Assembly (NCBI RefSeq): GCF_002483305.1
Contig: NZ_DLHQ01000032.1
Span: forward strand, 1-5,952
Length of the DNA stretch: 5,952 nucleotides
Source of the DNA: Brevundimonas sp. UBA7664
GTDB lineage: Bacteria; Pseudomonadota; Alphaproteobacteria; Caulobacterales; Caulobacteraceae
Direction of reading: 5' to 3'
This document shows positions 1-5,952 of this stretch, in pieces. Position 1 is the first letter of the stretch. Each line of letters opens with the position of its first letter. A program made the position numbers and the translations under genes. A model generated the notes under the pieces. The model did not search any database. It was not told the origin of the DNA and saw only the letters and a program-made list of their open reading frames with translations.

Positions 1-827
1 CCGTCTCCGACGAAACCCTGGCCCTGCGCGAGGCCGCCGAGGCCGCCCGGCGCGAGGCCGGGGAGGCGCTCGCCGCCGCCGCCGCCGCCCGCGAGGAGGC
101 CCGGGCCGCGCACGAAGCCGCGCGGAAGGCCGGTGAGGACGCGGAGGCCGAACTGGCCGGCGGTCGCCGGATGGAGAGCGTCGGCCGCCTGACCGGCGGG
201 CTGGCCCACGACTTCAACGCCCTGCTCGGCGTCATGACCGGGGCCCTCGACATGATGCTGCGCCAGGCCGACGACCCGGCCCGGGTGCGCCGTATCGGCC
301 AGGCCGCCCTGGCCGCGGGCCAGAAGGGCGAGCTGCTGACCCGGCGCCTGACCGCCTTTTCGCAGGGCGACGACGCGCCGGTGCTGCGCGTCCTCGACGC
401 CGGCGTCCTGCTCCGTGGCATGGAGACCCGACTGCGGGCCCTGGGCGGACCGGGCGTCGACCTGATGATCGAGGGGCCGTCCGACGCGGCGCCCGTGCGC
501 CTCGACCCCGTCGCCTTCGAGGGCGCGGTCCGCGGCCTGACCCAGAACGCCGTCGACGCCGTCGCCGGCAAGGGATCGGTCGCCGTGCGGCTGGAGACCA
601 TGCTCGAGGGCGGGGTGCGTCTGAGCGTGCGCGACAGTGGCCCGGGCATGGACCGCGACCTCGCCGCCCGCGCGGTCGAACCCTTCTTCACCACCCGCGA
701 GGGCGCGGCCGGTCTGGGCCTGTCCCAGGCCTATGCCTTCGCCCGCCAGGCCGGCGGCGTGCTGTCGATCGACAGCGCCCCCGGCGAAGGGGCCGAGGTC
801 TCCATCACCCTGCCCAGCGCGGCCTGA
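1..827 (+). CDS. Sensor histidine kinase, 3' part (5' end outside window)
   Basis: The reading frame is open from position 3 to the TGA at 825-827, giving 274 residues, so an ATG at 171 is not the true start; the gene begins upstream. Residues 1 to about 55 are rich in Ala, Glu and Arg with no Pro, as expected of a coiled-coil linker following an unseen sensor (often PAS) domain. Next comes the H-box GRLTGGLAHDFN, with the phospho-acceptor His at codon 207-209, then a dimerisation helix. The ATPase domain has an N-box (QNAVDA, Asn codon 546-548), a G1 box (DSGPGM, from 633), an F-box (EPFFTT) and a G2 box (GLGLS), ending in the usual GxGAEVSITLP strand. The protein should autophosphorylate on His and pass phosphate to a response regulator. 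No receiver domain follows and no partner regulator lies in the window. The input signal and cognate regulator cannot be told from this fragment. The kinase class is secure. Confidence 0.92.
   Translation, partial: VSDETLALREAAEAARREAGEALAAAAAAREEARAAHEAARKAGEDAEAELAGGRRMESVGRLTGGLAHDFNALLGVMTGALDMMLRQADDPARVRRIGQAALAAGQKGELLTRRLTAFSQGDDAPVLRVLDAGVLLRGMETRLRALGGPGVDLMIEGPSDAAPVRLDPVAFEGAVRGLTQNAVDAVAGKGSVAVRLETMLEGGVRLSVRDSGPGMDRDLAARAVEPFFTTREGAAGLGLSQAYAFARQAGGVLSIDSAPGEGAEVSITLPSAA
72..89 (+). repeat. GCC trinucleotide run (six units) inside the kinase linker
   Basis: Six consecutive in-frame GCC codons encode six alanines in the coiled-coil linker of the histidine kinase. Such a run could change length by replication slippage in multiples of three without breaking the frame. 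In a GC-rich Ala-rich linker it may equally be simple codon bias. Confidence 0.8.
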
Positions 828-832
828 GCCGC
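819..832 (+). terminator. Weak hairpin overlapping the kinase stop codon
   Basis: The arms GCGGC (819-823) and GCCGC (828-832) can form a 5-bp stem with a CTGA loop that contains part of the stop codon. A short TTT follows at 837-839. The T-tract is too short and too far away for a convincing intrinsic terminator, and chance GC hairpins are common at this base composition. It is recorded because it lies exactly at the gene end. Confidence 0.2.
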
Positions 833-892
833 CGCCTTTCGCCGTTCGGCCAGCCGGGCTATGGTGGTTAACGCGGGGTGGGTTTCGGGGGC

Positions 893-898
893 GGGAGG
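893..898 (+). promoter_or_regulatory. Ribosome binding site setting the start of the membrane protein
   Basis: GGGAGG lies 6 bases before the ATG at 905. An in-frame GTG at 878 would place this Shine-Dalgarno sequence inside the gene and add a Gly-rich stretch before the first membrane helix, so the ATG at 905 is preferred. Confidence 0.75.
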
Positions 899-904
899 TT
901 CGAC

Positions 905-1393
905 ATGAAGCTGTTGCGGTTCATCGTGGTGCTGGCGGTCATCGGCTATGCCGGCTGGCTGGCCTGGCCGTTCATCTCTCCCATGCTCGAAGGCGCCGGG
1001 CCTGATGTGGCCGCGTCGCGGATGGGCGCCGAGGCGGACGCCGGCGGCGATCTGTTCGGCTTCCTGCCGGTCTGGACCCTGTGGATCGGCGCCGTCGGCC
1101 TGTATCTGGTCGCCGCCCTGATGTTGGGCGCGGGAAATTCGAAGGCCGCCGTGGCCTATTTCCTCGGCTTCATCGCCGACGCCGTGCTCCGGCTGGCGCT
1201 CGACCAGGGCGGCGGCGACGTCGCCGCCCGATCCGGCGGCCCCACCACCATGGCGGCGCCCGAGGCGGTCAGCGGCCTGCCGGTCGATCCGGTCTGGCTG
1301 GTGCTGGGCGCCCTGTTCCTGCTTGGCGTGCTGGTGGTCGTCGCTGGCCGGCGCATCCGGCGCAAGCGCGAAGCGGGTCAGCTGAATTTCTGA
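905..1393 (+). CDS. Small integral membrane protein of unknown function
   Basis: This is a 162-residue protein that I do not recognise as a named family. Hydrophobic segments lie at about residues 3-24, 53-74, 81-99 and 130-148, suggesting four membrane helices, the third being the weakest because it carries Asp and Arg. Between helices 1 and 2 is a polar loop with several acidic residues (about 29-50). Between helices 3 and 4 is a Gly/Ala/Pro-rich loop (about 100-128). The C-terminus after helix 4 is strongly basic (RRIRRKR, 149-155), which by the positive-inside rule puts it in the cytoplasm. The start is fixed by a GGGAGG ribosome binding site. It lies 77 bases after the kinase and 117 bases before lpdA on the same strand, so co-transcription with either is possible but unproven. 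No catalytic motif is visible. That it is a real gene is likely from its coding bias, membrane pattern and ribosome binding site. Confidence 0.8.
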   Translation: MKLLRFIVVLAVIGYAGWLAWPFISPMLEGAGPDVAASRMGAEADAGGDLFGFLPVWTLWIGAVGLYLVAALMLGAGNSKAAVAYFLGFIADAVLRLALDQGGGDVAARSGGPTTMAAPEAVSGLPVDPVWLVLGALFLLGVLVVVAGRRIRRKREAGQLNF

Positions 1394-1510
1394 CGAAGGG
1401 CTGCCCGAAAGTCCCGGAACCCCTTATATGCGGCGCGGCGGTTGACCCTCGCGGTCGGCCGCCAGGTTCCGCGCGCCTTCCCGGCGCCCACCACAGACCC
1501 GAGAGATTCC

Positions 1511-2928
<1,418 letters not shown>

Positions 2929-2932
<4 letters not shown>

Positions 2933-3297
2933 CGCTTGCGGGGGATGAGGCTGACTGGTTCGGAGACGATCCGACCCATCCCATTCCCCGCATCTTCGTC
3001 CTGGACATCCACGCCAAGGCCGCGGACGGCGCTGGCCAGTTGGAGCTCGTGATCGCGAGCCCGTTGCGTAACGACAGACGGTCCAAAGAACGTCTGCTCC
3101 GGAAGCTCGATGTCTACCTGGACTTCATTCATTCCGAGGCGTGGCGGGACGAGCATGGCCCGCCTGCACGTCCCACCGCGCGCATAAACGTCCTGATCAA
3201 CCGGGACTCGGACTCCGAAATGCTTGAGCTTGTTGAGAGCTGCCGCATGTGGGTTGAGGAAGATAACCACACCTCCTTCAACATCTTGCATCGGTAG
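2929..3297 (+). CDS. Hypothetical 122-residue protein, start overlapping lpdA stop
   Basis: This is a soluble, acidic protein with no signal peptide or membrane segment. It starts at a GTG whose last two bases are the first two of the lpdA TGA (GTGA overlap), suggesting translational coupling. No strong ribosome binding site is seen, and no other in-frame ATG, GTG or TTG lies near the N-terminus. Predicted layout: a beta-strand pair around residues 20-44 (FVLDIHAK, QLELVIASP), a basic helix (about 47-67) with the KLDVYLDFI segment, a strand RINVLIN (84-90), and a C-terminal helix and strand (about 94-120). From memory this order resembles small DUF6572-type proteins, which have no assigned biochemical role; I could not check it. 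Hand-counted GC is about 60% overall and 53% over the last 120 bases, below its neighbours, with ATA, TTG, CTT and GTT codons that are scarce in lpdA. That may mark recent acquisition. It is probably real, but its function is unknown. Confidence 0.75.
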
Positions 3298-3334
3298 CGC
3301 CGGCCGCCGGCAGCGCCGCCCGATCTGCGATGCA
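3287..3334. terminator. Nested inverted repeats in the convergent gap, possible bidirectional terminator
   Basis: Two plus- and minus-strand genes converge with 47 bases between stop codons. TGCATCG at 3287-3293 is matched by CGATGCA at 3328-3334. Inside this pair lies a GC-rich hairpin, GCCGG (3299-3303) and CCGGC (3307-3311), with a 3-base loop. The location suits a shared terminator. There is no U-tract in either direction and the outer loop is long, so support is weak. Confidence 0.25.
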
Positions 3335-3344
3335 TTGATGCGTG

Positions 3345-4277
3345 TCAGACCCTTGGATGGGCGGCGGAATAGGCCTCCAGCAGGCGGGCGGCGTCCACGG
3401 CGGTGTATTTTTGGGTCGTCGACAGGCTGGCGTGGCCGAGCAGCTCCTGGATCGAGCGCAGGTCGGCGCCGGCGCCCAGCAGATGGGTGGCGAAGCTGTG
3501 ACGCAGGGCGTGGGGCGTGGTCGTGGCGGGCAGGCCGAGCCGGCCGCGCAGCCGCTGGACGGTCGCCTGCACCTGACGCGGACCCAGCGGGCCGCCGCGG
3601 CGGGCGCGGAACAGGGCGTCGGATGGTCCGAGCGGGAAGGGCTGCAGGGCCAGATAGGCGTCGACGGCCGCGCGCACCGCGGGCAGGACCGGGGCGAGGC
3701 GGGTCTTGCCCCCCTTGCCGATGATGCGCAGCGCCTCGGCCAGCGGCGCGTCGGACCGGACCAGCGACAGCCCCTCCGAAATGCGCAGGCCGCAGCCGTA
3801 GAGCAGGGTCAGCACGGCCCGATCCCGCGCGGCTTCCCAGGGTTCTGCGTCGGGGTCGGCGTCGGTCTCCTGCAGCAGGCCGCGCGCCTGGTCCTCGCTG
3901 ACGGGGCGGGGCAGGGACGGCTTGATGCGGGGACCGCGCACCAGAGCCAGTTGCGGCGCCGGTGTGGCGCAGCGCCGGTCGAGGAAGCCATGGAAGGCGC
4001 GGATGGCGGACAGGGTCTGGCTGATTGACCGGGCCGCCAGCGGGTGGTCGCCGCTTCGCCGCTCGGCCAGATGGGCGCGCACCTCGGCGGCGGTCACCGT
4101 TCCCAGGTCGGCCAGTCGCTGCGGCCCGCCCCGGTGCCGCTCCAGAAAGGCGAGGTAGAGGCGGCCGATGCGGCCATAGGCCTCCAGCGTGTTCGGAGAC
4201 AGCCGCCGTTCGTGGGCCAGATGCTCCAGCCAGGCCGCAAGCGCCTGATCGGCGGAGGTCAGCTGAGAATCGGCCAT
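3345..4277 (-). CDS. xerC: Site-specific tyrosine recombinase XerC
   Basis: This 310-residue recombinase, with XerD, resolves chromosome dimers at the dif site near the replication terminus, working at the septum with FtsK. Residues 8 to about 110 form the N-terminal core-binding (SAM-like) domain, with LxxLxxERxLSxNTLEAY. The C-terminal catalytic domain has the full active-site set: Arg164 (CGLRISE), Lys188 (IGKGGKTR), His256 and Arg259 (HALRHSFATHLL), His282 (LLGHASLSTTQ) and the nucleophile Tyr291. Spacings match those of XerD (Arg to Lys 24, His to Tyr 9). The LLGHASLSTTQ sequence and AHPR-type C-terminus favour XerC over XerD. The length is slightly above the roughly 300 of well-studied homologues. 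The ATG at 4277 lies inside the end of the DUF484 gene, a 19-base overlap, so the two are likely translated together. No dif-like site was seen by eye in the window. An integron or phage integrase is unlikely given this context. Confidence 0.96.
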   Translation of the reverse strand: MADSQLTSADQALAAWLEHLAHERRLSPNTLEAYGRIGRLYLAFLERHRGGPQRLADLGTVTAAEVRAHLAERRSGDHPLAARSISQTLSAIRAFHGFLDRRCATPAPQLALVRGPRIKPSLPRPVSEDQARGLLQETDADPDAEPWEAARDRAVLTLLYGCGLRISEGLSLVRSDAPLAEALRIIGKGGKTRLAPVLPAVRAAVDAYLALQPFPLGPSDALFRARRGGPLGPRQVQATVQRLRGRLGLPATTTPHALRHSFATHLLGAGADLRSIQELLGHASLSTTQKYTAVDAARLLEAYSAAHPRV

Positions 4278-4960
4278 CGCTCGGCGGTCCGTTCCACGAC
4301 GCGGGCGATGAAGGCCACCAGTTCGCAGCCCATGTTGGGGGCGAAGCCATCCTCCTCGGGCGAACCGAAGGCGCAGATCGCGTGGCGGGCGGGCGCCTCC
4401 GCGCCGGGGAACTGCGGGGCCATGCGGATCAGGGCCACCGACTTCACCTCGGCCTCGTTCGCGCCGAACAGGTTCAGGCCAGCGAAATTGGGTCCGAGCC
4501 AGGTCAGGCCGTGCTCGCCCAGCAGGGAATCGACCCCTCCGGCCTCAAGGCCGCGCCAGCCGAACGGCACGCCGCCCGGCTTTTCGAGGGCGATGGCCGC
4601 GCCGGCGAGGCCGAACCGGCCCTGCGCCACCGCATCGAGACGGCGGGCCAGATCCGACGGATTGCGCGCCTCCATCAGGTCCAGCGCCGCGACGTGGGTC
4701 TGGGTCTGGGCGGCGAAATTGGCGCGCGCAATGGATTCGATGCGTTTGCGGGCGTCGGCCTCACGCTCGGCGGCCTCTTCCAGCCTGGTCAGGGCGGCGC
4801 GGCCGAACTCCACGACATTGCGGCCGTGGGGCTTGAGCCCGATCTCTTCCAGCAGGGAGCGGTCGTCCAGCAGGAACTGGGGGTTGGCCTGCAGCCATGC
4901 CCGGATTTCCGGCCAGTGCGGCTCTTCCGGCTTGGACGAGAGGTCAGGCGAAACGCTCAC
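4259..4960 (-). CDS. DUF484 family protein (GAF-like domain)
   Basis: This 233-residue cytoplasmic protein has the DUF484 layout. An N-terminal segment WLQANPQFLLDD followed by LLEEIGLKPHGRNVVEF (about 22-52) is the family signature of a short helix pair and PHG turn. A predicted coiled-coil helix follows (about 53-96, rich in Glu, Arg and Ala). A GAF-like fold fills about 98-230. The biochemical role of DUF484 is not established. The family is well known next to xerC in Proteobacteria, for example in the dapF-DUF484-xerC order of gammaproteobacteria, which suggests a link to recombination or cell division but does not prove it. The start is a GTG at 4960-4958 with an AGGAG six bases upstream. 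Its end overlaps the xerC start by 19 bases, and it begins 21 bases after the transaldolase stop, so the three genes probably form one operon. No ligand-binding residues can be named from the sequence. Confidence 0.9.
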   Translation of the reverse strand: MSVSPDLSSKPEEPHWPEIRAWLQANPQFLLDDRSLLEEIGLKPHGRNVVEFGRAALTRLEEAAEREADARKRIESIARANFAAQTQTHVAALDLMEARNPSDLARRLDAVAQGRFGLAGAAIALEKPGGVPFGWRGLEAGGVDSLLGEHGLTWLGPNFAGLNLFGANEAEVKSVALIRMAPQFPGAEAPARHAICAFGSPEEDGFAPNMGCELVAFIARVVERTAERWPILS

Positions 4961-4966
4961 AGACCT

Positions 4967-4971
4967 CTCCT
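4967..4971 (-). promoter_or_regulatory. Ribosome binding site for the DUF484 gene (GTG start)
   Basis: On the minus strand, AGGAG (within GAGGAGAGG) lies 6 bases before the GTG at 4960-4958. It is the best ribosome binding site on this strand and decides in favour of a GTG start. It sits in the 21-base gap after the transaldolase stop codon. Confidence 0.75.
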
Positions 4972-4981
4972 CGAGGCGAAA

Positions 4982-5635
4982 CTAGAGAATCGACTGACCG
5001 GTCTTGCCCCAGTCCGCCAGGAAGGCATCAAGCCCCTTGTCGGTTAACGGGTGTTTGACCAGGGCCTTGAAAACGTCGGCCGGGATGGTCGCGGCGTCGG
5101 CCCCGGCCACGGCGGCGGCGCTGACGTGGTTGGTGTTGCGCAGGCTGGCGGCGAGAATCTGGGTGTCGAAGCCGTGCACGTCATACAGCACCCGGATCTC
5201 CTCCAGCAGGCCGATGCCGTCGGCGCCGTGGTCTTCCAGCCGGCCGACGAAGGGCGAGATGAAGGTCGCGCCGGCCTTGGCGGCCAGCATGGCCTGGGCG
5301 GCCGAGAAGCACAGGGTGACGTTGGTCTTGATGCCCTTGTCGGCGAAGGCGCGGGCGGCGCGCAGCCCGTCCCAGGTCAGGGGCAGTTTCACGACGACAT
5401 TGGGGGCGATGGCGGCGAGCTTGTCGCCTTCCTTCACCATGGTCTCGAAATCGGTGGCCACGGCCTCGGCGGAGATCGGCCCCTCGACGAGGGCGCAAAT
5501 CTCGGCGATGACCTCGGCGATGTTGCGACCGGATTTGGCGATCAGCGAGGGATTGGTGGTGACGCCATCCACCATGCCGGTGGGGACCATGTCCTTGATG
5601 ACGGCGACGTCGGCTGTGTCGAGGAAGAGTTTCAT
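4982..5635 (-). CDS. tal: Transaldolase, small (TalC/FSA-like) subfamily
   Basis: This 217-residue TIM-barrel enzyme should move a dihydroxyacetone unit between sugar phosphates (sedoheptulose 7-phosphate plus glyceraldehyde 3-phosphate to erythrose 4-phosphate plus fructose 6-phosphate) in the non-oxidative pentose phosphate pathway. The start MKLFLDTAD is the conserved family N-terminus with Asp6; GVTTNPSL (24-31) is the family signature; the Schiff-base lysine is Lys83 in VVKLPLT. Glu57 (SAEA) and Phe129 (SPFVGRLED) occupy positions that are Gln59 and Tyr131 in E. coli fructose-6-phosphate aldolase FsaA, so transaldolase rather than aldolase activity is predicted. The ATG at 5635 is chosen over a longer open frame reaching 5854 because the extra N-terminus is antisense to priA and unlike the family. 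An AGAGAG lies six bases before the ATG. It is the first gene of a likely operon with DUF484 and xerC and is divergent from priA. Confidence 0.95.
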   Translation of the reverse strand: MKLFLDTADVAVIKDMVPTGMVDGVTTNPSLIAKSGRNIAEVIAEICALVEGPISAEAVATDFETMVKEGDKLAAIAPNVVVKLPLTWDGLRAARAFADKGIKTNVTLCFSAAQAMLAAKAGATFISPFVGRLEDHGADGIGLLEEIRVLYDVHGFDTQILAASLRNTNHVSAAAVAGADAATIPADVFKALVKHPLTDKGLDAFLADWGKTGQSIL

Positions 5636-5665
5636 GTCGGTCTCTCTAGCGGAGCGGGCGAGGCG
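5636..5665. promoter_or_regulatory. 30-base divergent spacer between tal and priA
   Basis: The two start codons are separated by 30 bases that hold both ribosome binding regions: AGAGAG on the minus strand (5647-5642) for the transaldolase, and purine-rich GGAGCGGGCGAGG on the plus strand for priA. There is no room for two full promoters here, so each promoter must lie within the opposite coding region or farther away. I see no clear -35/-10 pair. Confidence 0.5.
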
Positions 5666-5952
5666 GTGAAAGTCGCCAGCGTCCTCATCCCCCTGCCGGT
5701 GTCCGAGGCCTTCGACTACGAGGTCCCCGAGGGGCTCGAGGTCGTGCGCGGCGATCAGGTCGCCGTGCCGCTGGGGCCGCGGCTGATGCGGGGGGTGGTC
5801 TCTGAGGCGCGCGAGACGACCGGCTCGAACCGGCGGCTCAAGCCGATCGACCACGTGCTGGACGATCCGCGCCTGCCGGAACGCACCGTGGACTTCGTCG
5901 AATGGGCGGCGCGCTGGACGCTGAGCGCACCGGGCGAGATGGCGGCGGCGGC
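5666..5952 (+). CDS. priA: Primosomal protein N' (replication restart helicase PriA), 5' part
   Basis: The frame is open from a GTG at 5666 to the window end, giving about 95 residues of a protein usually longer than 700. The visible part matches the N-terminal 3'-end DNA-binding domain of PriA: VASVLIPLPVSEAFDY at the start, then VPEGLEVVRGDQVAVPLG and RGVV, followed by the linker leading to the winged-helix part (LPERTVDFVEWAARW). PriA recognises stalled forks and D-loops and reloads the replicative helicase. The helicase and zinc-binding parts lie outside the window and cannot be assessed. No in-frame start exists upstream before the divergent transaldolase gene. The ribosome binding site is weak: GGAG at 5651-5654 is somewhat far and GCGAGG at 5658-5663 rather close. 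The C-terminus is cut by the window edge. Confidence 0.92.
   Translation, partial: MKVASVLIPLPVSEAFDYEVPEGLEVVRGDQVAVPLGPRLMRGVVSEARETTGSNRRLKPIDHVLDDPRLPERTVDFVEWAARWTLSAPGEMAAA

Noticed and set aside
1424..1470. Promoter-like TTATAT (1424-1429) and TTGACC (1442-1447) upstream of lpdA
   Set aside because: The two are in the wrong order for one promoter, and neither has a good partner at 16-18 bases: the hexamer 17 bases after TTGACC is GGTTCC. A promoter in the 117-base gap is plausible but cannot be placed.
1442..1510. A 23-codon N-terminal extension of lpdA from a TTG
   Set aside because: The extension is not typical of the family, whereas the ATG at 1511 has a purine-rich site just upstream and gives the standard N-terminus.
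3298..3344. Possible dif site near xerC
   Set aside because: No 28-base site with two partly symmetric 11-base arms and a central spacer is visible here or elsewhere by eye, and dif is normally near the terminus rather than beside xerC.
4025..5047. Long plus-strand open frames opposite xerC and DUF484
   Set aside because: The minus-strand frames carry the xerC active-site residues and the DUF484 signature; the plus-strand translations have no motif and low-complexity composition.
5636..5854. An N-terminal extension of the transaldolase on the minus strand
   Set aside because: It is antisense to the conserved N-terminal coding region of priA, and family members start at MKLFLDTAD.

Overview
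The window is GC-rich (about 67-78% in hand-counted stretches of the core genes) and densely coded. Family content and order point to an alphaproteobacterium, most likely of the Caulobacterales (Caulobacter/Brevundimonas-like). That assignment is inferred from protein style and synteny, not from a database search. No RNA gene, insertion sequence, CRISPR array or large repeat was seen.

Layout. Positions 1-827 (+) hold the 3' part of a histidine kinase: an Ala/Glu/Arg-rich coiled-coil linker, an H-box and an ATPase domain. Positions 905-1393 (+) encode a small, probably four-helix membrane protein of unknown function. Positions 1511-2932 (+) encode a full-length dihydrolipoyl dehydrogenase (LpdA). 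Its stop codon overlaps the GTG start of a 122-residue hypothetical gene (2929-3297, +) with visibly lower GC content. A 47-base convergent gap follows. On the minus strand lies a compact three-gene unit, read right to left: a small transaldolase (5635-4982), a DUF484 protein (4960-4259) and the tyrosine recombinase XerC (4277-3345). Divergent from it, with only 30 bases between the start codons, begins priA (5666 to the window end, +), the primosomal helicase, of which only the N-terminal DNA-binding part is present.

How the genes work together. LpdA serves the 2-oxo acid dehydrogenase complexes and the transaldolase serves the pentose phosphate pathway. XerC resolves chromosome dimers, with DUF484 as its frequent genomic partner. 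PriA restarts stalled replication forks. The window is therefore mostly housekeeping, with central carbon metabolism interleaved with chromosome maintenance. I found no convincing undescribed multi-gene system. The parts least explained by known families are the small low-GC gene coupled to lpdA and the membrane protein upstream of lpdA.
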